Shown: positions 11,827 through 22,174 of the stretch, one piece after another
Layout: every line of letters begins with the position of its first letter
How positions within the stretch are numbered: position 1 is the first letter of the stretch
Assembly: GCA_047495785.1 (NCBI GenBank)
Contig: JBLDXI010000045.1
Location: 496,001-560,000 of the forward strand
Length of the DNA stretch: 64,000 nucleotides
Source: Lepidodermella squamata
Taxonomy: Eukaryota; Gastrotricha
Direction of reading: 5' to 3'
Notes under the pieces: generated by a model
Seen by the model: only the letters and a program-made list of their open reading frames with translations
Told to the model about the DNA's origin: nothing
Database searches by the model: none
Translations under genes and position numbers: made by a program

Positions 11827-12078
11827 TATGCCCAAATTTCACTAGCGCCCACGACATAATTTATTCGATAATTATTAAGATGTGAAATAAAAAGTTCAGT
11901 ATTATGAGTAATTCTGCAAAATTATATGAACATCTCTGTAATAAAGAGGCGAGTAGTCCGTGCTAGAGACAGGTGTTTAACAATATCGACCCATGCTTGA
12001 GCGTACTTAGTATTTCAGAAAGTTTCGGAGCATTATGCGTCAAGCTATTCTCAAAATGTGTTTTCCATTGGCGGCAAA

Positions 12079-13107
12079 ATTCATTATCGATTTCAGCTCA
12101 ATGATAGACTTAAGCGTTACACCTTTCAAACAGAAGTTGTCGACACTCGACCTAATTATGATAACCTTTTCGTCTTTTCATCTTGCGTTGAAAATGTCAT
12201 AGATGAAATGGCTAAAGCAAAATTTTTATTTGAATTCGAAAATATTTCCCAAACTTTCACCATTCTCTTTCCTTATTCTAAATGATGTTAAATTCTGAAA
12301 TGAAAATGAGATATCACATCTAATGTGTCATATTTTCTAATTGAATACTATAGAAGCCATTGCAGGTAATTTTAGAATTTTCCCAATTTTCTAGTCCTCG
12401 CCACAATTTGCGATACACGGCTATTTTTCTTTATTGGATCTTTTTATTCTTCGTAATATGCACAGTGCTCCCTGGCTCTGTGCAATTCCTCGTTATCTGC
12501 CACACTTTTAAAGCCCCCTCAAAATTGGTAATTAAATAATTTTTATTCGTGGAAGAAAGAATTATTTACAAAATCAAATTTATTGAAGTTCAAGAAAATA
12601 GCTTCATTAGCAACGCTGGCTGAGCTACAGCTTTTTTAGCAATGAAAAGGCGGTGCTTGGATCGACGCGGGGAATTTCAACAGCTAATTTGTTGCTTTTC
12701 GAATAATTTTCGCTCTCTAATAAGGAAGATTATCCCATTGATAAAGGCCTGTCTAGTTAAGTTGGAATTAGCTGAATGCGATAAACGTTTCACATGCCTA
12801 ACAAGTGGGTGACACGCATGGTCTAGTTTGCTTACTTCACTGCTGCAATAGAACGAATGCAGTAAGTACTTGATGGTAAAAACATAAAAGCCCTTATGAC
12901 GTTCGAGTATTAGCTCGAAGCTTGAACTGAGTACGCCTCTAGCTAATATTTTGGCAAAAGGCAGTTCTAGCAGACAAGGAGCATCAGGTGAAGAACTATT
13001 TTTGAATTGGCTGAAGGATGATTGGAGCACAACTTGCAATTTCCCTATAACGCGTCATCCTGTCGGGTGTTCTTTAACCGATCTTCGATGATCATGCGTT
13101 TCTGATT
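12079..13107. other. Intergenic, no supported gene
   Basis: A 120-codon minus-strand frame (12677-13039) lacks an ATG, has no recognisable domain and is not needed by the neighbouring gene. Nothing else is supported here. Confidence 0.4.
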
Positions 13108-15723
13108 TTATTGGCAAAATACAGCGATTTTTTCATTATGTTTACAATCATGAATTCCCCAGTCTTTCGTCCGAATGCAGTCTTCGAGGCTGGTCTCCTT
13201 ACCGCTACATTGAATATCGTCCAGTATAAAGGAATTTACCAGCGATTTACCGAATGCTAAGTTCGACTTGGCACGCGTGGTCGCATTGTAGAATTTCGAA
13301 TTAAGGTAGCTAAAAAAAATGAAATAAAAACTCTTGAAAACGTTTAGTTGAGTGGAGTTTACCCGAGGCAGAGAGACCTGCAGACAACTTCGGTTGCTGA
13401 TTGGTTGAAACCATCATCGCATGCAATGCCCCACTTTGATTTATGGTAGACCTCAACAAAACCATACGAGCTATTCGTGCCTCCAGTCAACCGAATCGAA
13501 GCTGAGGGAATACCTTTCAAAATGAATAATAAGACGAAATTTCTTAATTTCGAAAGCTCTCACATTTCGACTCATTCCGCTCGCACTTCCCCGCTTCAAG
13601 CATAGCTTCCAGCACGTGATTGTAGCCCAGAGATTTAGCTAGCTTGATATGAGAACCCTCCTTCGAGCAACTCACATTATATTTGACCAGCAACAATTTC
13701 AACAAATCTATGCTTTCATGCGATATCGCGCGATGTAGCGGAGTATCACCGAGTTTGTCCGTCGAATTCAATACAAAAGCTACTTTTTCAGGCGAAAGAG
13801 CTGATAATAAGGCATTCGAGATTTGAAGGTCGAGCCTATTGCTTCTAACAGCTAGATGAACAGGTGTCCTCTGGAAACCATCCCCAACAATTATCGCCGC
13901 TTCGAGATTTGTCCTGTTTTAAGACGAGGCTATGATACCCTCAATAGCGCCAAGATTTTGCTTCAAAACAGCTTCGTGAAGAACTGTTTGGTTGGCTGAA
14001 TTTCTCGCCGAAAGATTCGCACCTCTTTCCACAAGGTCTTTCACGATTTCTAGCGAGGAGTAACGAGCCGCTATGTGCAGCGGCGTATCTCGAGTTTTCG
14101 AACCTATCGAGTTGATCCATTTCAAGCCAGCCGATTTCACCAAGATTCGAGCTGCCTCTGTTTCACCATTTCGAACAGCTAACATGAAAGGTGTTTGACC
14201 AGCACTGTCAGCTTGATCTAATAACTTGATGTAAAACGGCTGTTTCACTAGAAAATCCAACACCTCGTTGTAGCTGCTTTGAACTGCAATGTGCAGAACA
14301 TTTTGCCCGAGATCGTTCGTCGATTCGATTTTGGCGCCGTGTAACAACAGATGCCTGACCAGCGGCATGTTTTTCCGTTCCTTTATTGCGACTTGGAGCG
14401 AGGTTAGACCTATTCCGTCTTTAGATTTGTCGTTAATACCGGCGACCATATAGCTCATTTTCAGCAGGTAATCGACAAATTCGTTATCACGAGCGAAATG
14501 GAAAGCGTTGTAGCCGTTGTTGTCGACAGCCGAAGGGTTAGCATCCCAATTTTTGCAAAGATATTCAGCGAAAAAGTGGTTTGAAGCCGATGCACTCAGT
14601 AGGAAAGGTGTGCGCCCTAAAAAATTATCGGAATATTAGCAAAAAAAGAGGAAATTATTTACCCACCAGAAAAATCAAGCGCCTCGGTGAGATAGGAATT
14701 CTTTTTAATTAGGAATTCTGCAATTATTTCATCCATTTCAACTCCTTTAGAAGGTTTAGAACTGGGTAGAACATGAAGAGGGGAACTTCCCGTAGAGTCC
14801 TGAGCTTCAACCCTAACGCCAGCTTCTTCAACTAAGAATCTAACGTAGCGGAGCTGGCGATAAAATACCGCAAAGTGAAGCGGCGTTCCGTAAGCCAAAT
14901 TTTCGTCATAATAGAAGCATTTGCCAGAATTCAAGGATTCTTTCGGAATTACGTGTTTCGCGAACTCAACGCTTCCATTCATCGCTGCCCAGCATAAGGG
15001 TGTCTGGCCCTTGCCATCTAAATCATTCGCATTGAAGAAGTGAAAGAATTCGGGCAAATTGTGCTCGACAATCAAATGCGACAATTTCTTAGCTTCACGG
15101 CCACAACACGGCGCATTCTTAACAGAATCCCCGCCAAGTTTAACTATTGTTGCTAAGGCATCTAGATTCCTCGCGATTACTGCTTCGTGGGCTGGTTGGA
15201 GCCCATAAATGTCCTGGTGGTTCAAATCAGCGCCCTTTTCAACTAGAATCCCTATTAAACTGCTCGTGTCTTTTTCCGACCGCGCTGCGTAAAAAATTGC
15301 CGTTTTATTCTCGAACTGCCTGGCGTTGATAAGTTCAGAAACATTCCCCTTGATTTCAGCATGCTCCAGGATTAGCACAACGAGCTCCACGTGATTGTTT
15401 AAACTAGCCAGATGTAGGGGCTGTTCCTTCTTCTTTGTTGTACCGTTGAGCCGTGATCCTTTTTCAAGCAATAACTTGGCAACAGTTACCGAGCCATGCT
15501 CTGCAGCAGTAAGAAGTAACGACGGATCTGTGAAATTTTGCTTCGAAATGAATTCTTCCACCTTGGCAGCATCGTCACGCTTGATAGCGTCATTTATTGC
15601 CGAATAGTCGAACTTCGGCTGATCTCTGGCTTCGCAAAAAACTATCAGCGCAGAGCTGAGCAAAACGTACAGAAATTCATTAATCATTGTCTGGGTTTCG
15701 TGAAATTTTAGTGCTTTACGCAT
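13108..15723 (-). CDS. Secreted ankyrin-repeat + SRCR protein (one in-frame stop)
   Basis: Exons 14667-15723, 13564-14616, 13363-13513 and 13108-13309 join in frame (49-53-nt introns). An inner Met at 15687 starts a good signal peptide (MINEFLYVLLSSALIVFCEA). About a dozen ankyrin repeats follow, then an SRCR domain across exons 3-4: VEVYHKSKWGIACDDGF, a Cys-Arg-Ser-Leu segment, LDDIQCSGKETSLEDC and a terminal AVFCQ before the stop. Extracellular ankyrins joined to SRCR suggest a secreted binding or recognition protein. An in-frame TAA at 13919-13921 interrupts repeats that are otherwise contiguous; no intron of plausible size removes it in frame. It may be a recent null allele, an assembly error or a real early stop. 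Confidence 0.75.
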
Positions 15724-15784
15724 GATAGCAGTTGAAAAAGCTTCGCGTGTAATTTAAATTGCGGAATTTCACGGTTCAATTAAA

Positions 15785-15979
15785 ATGCGAATTTCAATCC
15801 TCCTCTGTTTTTTCATGACAGCCAACTGTTTCAAGGGATGGAACTATTCCAGATTTCAGAACAGGTAAATTTCAAGGTCTTCTGAGGTTACTAGTAGAAT
15901 AATTCAATGGGGCCGTGTTGTTCCGCGGTTGAACATAACCTCAAAAAAGGTCAGAATGGGTTCAGTTATTTCCAAATAA
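15785..15979 (+). CDS. Possible 35-residue secreted peptide
   Basis: ATG at 15785 opens a signal-peptide-like stretch (MRISILLCFFMTANCF). A donor at 15865 and an acceptor at 15954 would add nine residues and a stop, overlapping an AATAAA signal. It lies 62 bp from the start of the opposite-strand ankyrin/SRCR gene. There is no homology and the coding capacity is minimal, so this is a candidate only. Confidence 0.25.
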
Positions 15980-16045
15980 AAGCAAATAAAATCACTTCTG
16001 ATCAACATTTTTATTTGAAAATCCTATCAGAGATAAAATTGTTTT

Positions 16046-17806
16046 CTATTTGAAGTTAGCCGATAGCTCCACTTCTTTCATTAACCGTAGCACCAGTTCA
16101 TCGTGAAATGCCGGCGCCGCGATTTGAACCGCCAGCGGCAATCCAACAGAATCAGCCATCAAACCAGCTTTAATCACCCTGTGATAAGCATCGCGCTCAC
16201 CAGGGTACGCCGCCATAGCAGCCTGGTCTTCGTGGCTCACCCGGCTAACCGGCACAACGCCAGCCGGCCAGCCTAGCATATTGAACAGGCAAGTGTAAGT
16301 CGCCGCGCCTAGGCTATCACGAGGCGAACGCAAAGGCAGGGCCGGGCACGGAAAAGCCGGGCACAAAATCGCATCACATTTCGTTCCGGCAAATTTCGCG
16401 ATGAAATCAGCCCGCAATTTTGAGCATCGAGTGAAAAAATCGTTGACATCCTGAGGCCGGGAAGCTTTCTGTCGCGATCGGACGGTCTCGGCGGGAAATT
16501 TCCCGATAAAATGCCCAGCGATATACGAATAAAGATTCACGAGAAAATTCGGTAATTTTCTCAGGGTATATAGCGATTTGTTTGAGAACGCGACTTCAAC
16601 GTCGTCCTGGAACATCGCCATTTGTTTTTCAGCTCGGTCTAACGTCATTGCCTCACAAATCGCAAGGAAGCTTTCCTTGGCGCAGATTGGTCGAAATTCG
16701 ACTAATTCATGGCCTAGATTAGACAAAATGCCCCTCGCGATTGAAACGGCTCGTTTAATAGCTGGAACGCTCTCGACAACACCATTATCAAGGAAATAAG
16801 CGATTCGAAGCTTATTTTTCGCCTTGAACAAATTTTCGTTGAACTCAATCGGCACTAAAGAGCTGAATTTAAATCGGTCGAAAGTTGGTTTCGAGTATAA
16901 AATTCGGTGAACCGTGACTAGAATATCGACCTCTCGAGCTAGGAACCCACAAGCGCCGAATTGATTCAGGGCGACCCGGTTGTCGACATCGCCCGGGCAC
17001 GAGCCGCCGTATAACATGCGAGAATGGGTTGGTTTCAGGGCGACGCAACCACACCACGCCGCAGGGATCCTTAAACTGCCCCCAGCGTCGTTGCCAACGC
17101 CTAGCAACGACCCGCCGTCACTGATTAGCGCACCCTCCCCGCTAGAACTGCCACCCGGGCTTCGAGCTACGTCATTCGGGTTCGATGTCGACCCGTAGAC
17201 AGCATTTTCAGAGTCGAACGAGTCCATACTCTGGGGTAGGTTTGTCTTGCAAAACGGGACGCAGCCTGCCCATTCGAGGAAATCAATCAAAGGGCCGCTT
17301 TTCGATGACTTGAATCGGCCGATAAACGGCGCATGGCCAGCTGTTGTTTCAGTGCCTTCGATGAAAAAACACTCTTTCACAGAAACTGGCAGGCCGAAAA
17401 GCGGCTTTTTATAGGAATTTGCGGGCAATGAATCTAGATTTCGCGCGACAATTTCGGCGTCGCGTCGAAATTCTGTGATGCAATTTGTTTTATCCGAGCA
17501 ATGAATCGCTTTGTGTTGATAGGCCCACAACACCTCGGCGGCGGTTAAACGGCCCAGCTGCAGCTGAGACATTAATTGGTTGAAACTCAGAGATGCGATT
17601 TGTTTCAGTCGATCCGAATGCGGGCTTAGTTTGCATTTCAGCTCTTCTTTTGTCGTTTTCAAATCGCTTCGAAGTCGTTTTATGTTCGACCAATGACGGC
17701 GCAGTCGAATTTGTCGGCGAATAAATTGTAGAGCAAAATAGGTCATCAGAATGACTATCGCTGTTGAACCAGCCGGGTAAAAGTAAGACTGCCAAATTAG
17801 CTCCAT
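16046..17806 (-). CDS. FAAH: Fatty-acid amide hydrolase (FAAH), intronless
   Basis: A 586-residue single-exon protein of the amidase-signature family. A transmembrane segment near residues 13-30 precedes the amidase fold, as in animal FAAH. The Ser-Ser-Lys catalytic triad is intact: Lys144 in GLPVSVKEC, Ser220 in SPGGSSSGEG and Ser244 in GGSLRIP; these positions almost match rat FAAH numbering. FAAH hydrolyses N-acylethanolamines such as anandamide on internal membranes. Length is normal. An uninterrupted 1.76-kb coding region is unusual beside neighbours with introns every few hundred bases and could indicate a retrocopy or intron loss. The 3' end lies near a minus-strand AATAAA at about 16005. 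Confidence 0.92.
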   Translation of the reverse strand: MELIWQSYFYPAGSTAIVILMTYFALQFIRRQIRLRRHWSNIKRLRSDLKTTKEELKCKLSPHSDRLKQIASLSFNQLMSQLQLGRLTAAEVLWAYQHKAIHCSDKTNCITEFRRDAEIVARNLDSLPANSYKKPLFGLPVSVKECFFIEGTETTAGHAPFIGRFKSSKSGPLIDFLEWAGCVPFCKTNLPQSMDSFDSENAVYGSTSNPNDVARSPGGSSSGEGALISDGGSLLGVGNDAGGSLRIPAAWCGCVALKPTHSRMLYGGSCPGDVDNRVALNQFGACGFLAREVDILVTVHRILYSKPTFDRFKFSSLVPIEFNENLFKAKNKLRIAYFLDNGVVESVPAIKRAVSIARGILSNLGHELVEFRPICAKESFLAICEAMTLDRAEKQMAMFQDDVEVAFSNKSLYTLRKLPNFLVNLYSYIAGHFIGKFPAETVRSRQKASRPQDVNDFFTRCSKLRADFIAKFAGTKCDAILCPAFPCPALPLRSPRDSLGAATYTCLFNMLGWPAGVVPVSRVSHEDQAAMAAYPGERDAYHRVIKAGLMADSVGLPLAVQIAAPAFHDELVLRLMKEVELSANFK

Positions 17807-19618
17807 AGCTTCGTTTTTCGGTTAATTTTAACGGCCTAGGAACACAAAATATTGATAGAAAACTGGAACCCGAAATATTTGCCCCTTAAACATTTCCAAA
17901 CGCAAATCCCATGAAGTAAACAAAACGTGACCGGAAAATGGCGGTTTATACGGGTACTATAAATTTTATCTCATTTTACAGTATAAGGCTGAAGTTTGCT
18001 GTGTTATCTTTTTTTCTAATATCAGTGATAACAGTTCCAGGTCCGTCAATAAACCGATGAATCATCCGGTTGCACTCATTCAAGTCATTCGAACGTCGTT
18101 GAGCTCAACGGACCATTTCTTGGCGGACCACACTTATTACCCCTTATATCCTAGTCATGGATACCATCGAAGTGTGCCACTTGAGTGCCAAGTGCGGCAA
18201 GGTGTGGCGCATCTAATGAGACCAATTATGACCCAAATTAGCATTCCATCTTAATAGGGGGCTGCTTTAAACAGAGCGGTCCGCTAAACCAGGGTCCGCT
18301 GAGCTCCAAAAACCCCGGCTTTGTTGAACTCGGCGGACCCAATTTAGCGGACCAAATCAAGTTGTAGTACTTGGATGTTTGCAACCGCCAGAGTGAGGCT
18401 AAATAGCTCAGGTGTGCATAGTAGGTCATTGGATGGCACTTTTCATGGGGAATCGACTAATCATATGGCACACCTCCGACCTAGTCCGAAACACTGGTCC
18501 GCTAAAATTTGGTCCGCTGAACTCTGCGACGTGTCATTCGATTTTAATTTTAAAATTTTTATTACCATTCGATCATTTCTTGTCTCTCGATGTAGTACAC
18601 GTCGGTAGATGAGACTGGTTCTTAGACGCAAGAAAAATTCCGCGCTATAAGGCGGGTAAAAATTATTCCAATCTATCTTGTTATTGCTTTTTAATTGACA
18701 AGAGTCACTATATATATGGCCGCGGCAGTATTCGATTTCAACCACGCAAAGAGATACCAGCGTCGTATAAATTGATTGGCTCCGCCGGGCGCCAAAGTGT
18801 TTCAAACACGTTATTCCCCAGCGGCGCGCGACTCACTAAACAGCACCGTGCTTCGCCGCTACTGCCCAATGCACATCTCAAATGTCAAACAGCGGCTTCA
18901 CATTTCACAATACGAGACATGTGGTACATCCTGGCACAGCCGGATTCAAGTTTTAAAATCGAGCCTATGCTCATTCTTCTAAAATCATCTTTAGAATCTT
19001 TAGAAATCTCCAGAATTTGGTTTCCGGAAATCTAACCTCCTTTCCGTAATTCTGAAGTACACAAAGCTGTCCCCAAATTCTAACCTTTCGTTCCCAAAAA
19101 TGTCACTTCGTTCCTATTTTCATGTCTTAATCGAAAACCCTAATCATCCGCTGTCGCAAGAATTCTTAAAAATCGTGGAAAACGCCACAAAAAGTTCGAA
19201 TTCGAGACATTTTTATAATATTGATCTGAATTTTAAATGGTTGTTCGAATTTGCATCCCCGAATTCAACTTTCCGTCCCCAAACCTAAATTACACAAAGC
19301 CCTCTCATACTCTAATCTTTCGTTCCTAAATCTAACCTTTTGACCCGAAAAATGACTTTGCAGCCCCAAGTCACTTGAATCGAGTACTTGACAGCCCCAA
19401 ATGCTTGTTTCTAGGGTTAAACTTGGGGATGAAAAGCTATTAACCATTTTTTAAATTGAGTGCTCAGTAGCTGGAGTCGTAAACTGAGTCTAAAATCGAA
19501 TTATCCCATTTTTTATTTAGTTCCAGTATCAGACCTCGAGAATCTCAAAAACATTGAATCTTCTTTCTTTTATTTCAATGATAGTTTTGAATAGATTTCA
19601 AAGGAGTGGCATATAGTA
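17807..19618. other. Long non-coding region with repeats
   Basis: Contains the GGTCCGCT inverted-repeat family (18278-18524) and a loosely repeated segment: stretches near 19031-19110 and 19268-19360 share phrases such as TACACAAAGC and CTTTCGTTCC. No gene is supported. Confidence 0.5.
18278..18524. repeat. Three copies of a 28-bp GGTCCGCT motif, two forming a hairpin
   Basis: 18278-18306 and 18326-18353 are inverted copies around a short loop; 18496-18524 is a third copy in the first orientation. Each copy has two GGTCCGCY words spaced by about 15 bp. Further GGACC/GGCGGACC words lie at 18109-18129. Confidence 0.75.
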
Positions 19619-21502
19619 ATGGTAGTGGCGTATTTCGTCAATCACCTTCAATTGCAGGACGGTACGCCGACCCAGAAGCAAAAACAGCAGGCGAAGCAGG
19701 CGCAGGAACGAGCAGCAGCTGCCGTAGCGCAGGCTGGCGCGGCAGCAACCGGCGGGCGTATAATAACGATACCGCCGACGACGACGCAGCGCGCTAATGC
19801 GACTACGCGCGCGTCCATTCTGTCGTCATTCATCGCGACGACGTCGTCAGTCACTGCTTCTATAGCGGCGGGTAAGGACAGCAAGGAATCGGCGCAAGCT
19901 ACTACTACTGCTAAGGCGCCAGTTGACGGCGAATCGCTAGGATTCGACATACCGTGGTCGACTTACGTCGAACTATTCAACGAAGTGGATTCAGATTGGT
20001 GAGCTATTGGGTTTTTTTTTGGAAATTGAAGCAAATACCTAATCAAATCCGCGGAGAATAATATGATAGCTTTAACTTGAGTCATAGAAAAACTAATCAA
20101 ATACTTGTAGGATTTTTTTATGCCAACGTACAATTTCACTTATTTTGAAGCAAAATTTAGAATCTATATCCATCGAATTATCAATTTTTCTTTTGAATCT
20201 AATGACTGAAAAGCGAGCTTCAGTAAAATTGGGATGCAATTCGCTGTGTTTTGAGCAAATTTGAATTTGACATGAATCTGGGCAGTAGGTTTTTCAAACT
20301 GTTTTTTTTTCGTACTTCGACCACGTGTCAAGAAGCTATGAAATTTTGTTTATTTTTTTATTTTTTTTTACTCCGAGATTATTAAATAAAAATGATACCT
20401 CAAGTTTAAGGTAGCGATAAATCAACCCAGCCCAATTTTCTGAGTCCGCAATAAATTTTATAAAATTTCAGATACCATTTTTACAGAGCCTTTTCCTACA
20501 AGTTTACTGACATTTTTGTGAAACCCTAGTAGCGTAGTTCTTTATCAGAAATTGCGAAGGCCCACTTATTTTATGTAAATTGACAACATATTCTCTGGAT
20601 TTGATCATTTTGTTCATTCCAAGGTATTTACGCTCATTGCCTTTATTATTTTCAGGTGGATTTGGTTGGTCGTGGGCATTATCGCCCTGGCCGTGGTCGG
20701 AATATGCATCGCAATCGTGTGCTGGTGCGCGCTAGCCCGACCTCGAGGCGGTGTTGCTATGAACCAACAGCAAAATAACAACCAACAATCAAACGAACAG
20801 ACTAATATCGTCAAGCGTGTTTTCTTCCACGGAAGGTAAGGACATAATTTTTCAAATATCGTTGAGAATTTTATGTAAAACCATGAAAAAATTCAGACCA
20901 AATGAATCAAGAATGTCCCTATCTACCATATCGTGAGTTGAGTGTGTGCTCAGCTTGTTAAATAACAGCTTTCGCTACATAACACTTGCCATAAAATTCA
21001 TGATAAAACGAATTTAATTGATTTTACTGAAATTTAAGAACACCGAGTGAGCTTGAGACACCAACGCCCATGCCATACAACCGGAGACGCTCACCGCCAC
21101 CTACAGATCGGGGCCCTATTCCTTCGGCTTATTACGTAATATTTCAAATCATCAAATAACTTGGAATTGATTCAAAATTGTTTTTAGCATGAAAAACGAC
21201 GCGAGGTGGTGTTACCAGCGCGGTCTATGCCGCCGCCACCCTCAGCTCAACAGGTTATGCAACAAGCTCCGCCCCCTGGCTATGCAAATCCAGCTAAAAT
21301 GCCATTAGGCGCACCCTCGAAACCGACGGCAGCCCCGCCTCAGATAAAAATTCAACAACCGACCCCTCAACAAGCAGCCGGGTTGCCGATGCCGCCTTAC
21401 AATAATAAGGCCCCAGCCCCGGCGCCTGCTTTGCCTAATGTTAACAAGGACGTGTCACAGTCATTCTCAAGAAATCGACCGGGTTATTATGAAAAATATT
21501 AA
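19619..21502 (+). CDS. Single-pass membrane protein with proline-rich tail
   Basis: Exons 19619-19998, 20656-20835, 21039-21135 and 21188-21502 join in frame (323 residues). The N-terminal half is Ala/Gln/Thr-rich. A strong transmembrane helix (WIWLVVGIIALAVVGICIAIV) spans the first splice junction, followed by an Asn/Gln-rich stretch and a Pro-rich cytoplasmic tail with PPPP and PxxP motifs that could bind SH3 or WW domains. The first codon is uncertain: TTCAATTGCAG at about 19647-19657 is a good acceptor, so a signal-peptide exon may lie further upstream. I recognise no family. Poly-A context follows 21502. Confidence 0.75.
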
Positions 21503-22174
21503 TTAAAAATTAAACTTGGTTAGAAATGATTTTATACCAGATATTGCCGCATTACTTCGAATAAATCATCATTGATTTTTTTCAGCCATTTTTTTATATG
21601 AAACCTATAATTAAAGCCGAATTATTCAAAACGAATCAAACCATTCGAAATCGTTTTATTCATCTCTTCAATTGAATTGGCAGCTGCTAATGATATTAGC
21701 AAACGATTTTTGTCAGCAACATTTTTTCTTTTTATATTATAGACGTATCAATGTACACGCAGGCCAGCACGGTAGAAGATGCGATAAATATTGTTGTGTA
21801 GTAAAATTGGGCACCTCGCTTTGAAATTTTTTTAGCTCTACAGCGTTAAGTATTCGGCCGAAAGTAAGAGGCACCGCAGCGAGAGAAATTATAGTTATAA
21901 CAAGAAAATGAAGCACAACTTGTGTCTTGGTTGTTTTAGTAGTGGTAGCTTATTCATCAAGGTCATGACATTTTACAGAACACCGACACCAAACATTTTT
22001 TTGAAACAACAAAATGGCGATTTGAGCAAGTAATTCATCATCATTATTAATCGCGTAGAAAACAGCGCGCACCAAGGCGACTAGGAAGGAAATTGCATCG
22101 AAAAACTTCGTATTTTACACATATTATTTCAATTATATATATATTTTTTATACAAACAAAACAGAACAAAATGT
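21503..22174. other. Convergent 3' flanks
   Basis: AT-rich sequence between the ends of the proline-rich membrane protein gene and the forkhead gene; no gene seen. Confidence 0.5.

Larger units (their letters stand above)
11349..12078. repeat. Second block of the tandem duplication, copy 2
   Basis: Counterpart of 5274-5788 with two additions: a palindrome-completing insertion inside 11491-11584 and a MITE at 11658-11826. Without them the two copies are nearly identical up to GGCGGCAAAAT at 12078. Confidence 0.85.

Noticed and set aside
12677-13039. 120-codon minus-strand open frame downstream of the ankyrin/SRCR gene
   Set aside because: No ATG, no domain, and the neighbouring gene already ends cleanly at 13108.
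13898-13922. A 25-nt intron that would remove the stop in the ankyrin/SRCR gene
   Set aside because: Too short for the spliceosome and it shifts the frame; the stop is reported as real sequence instead.
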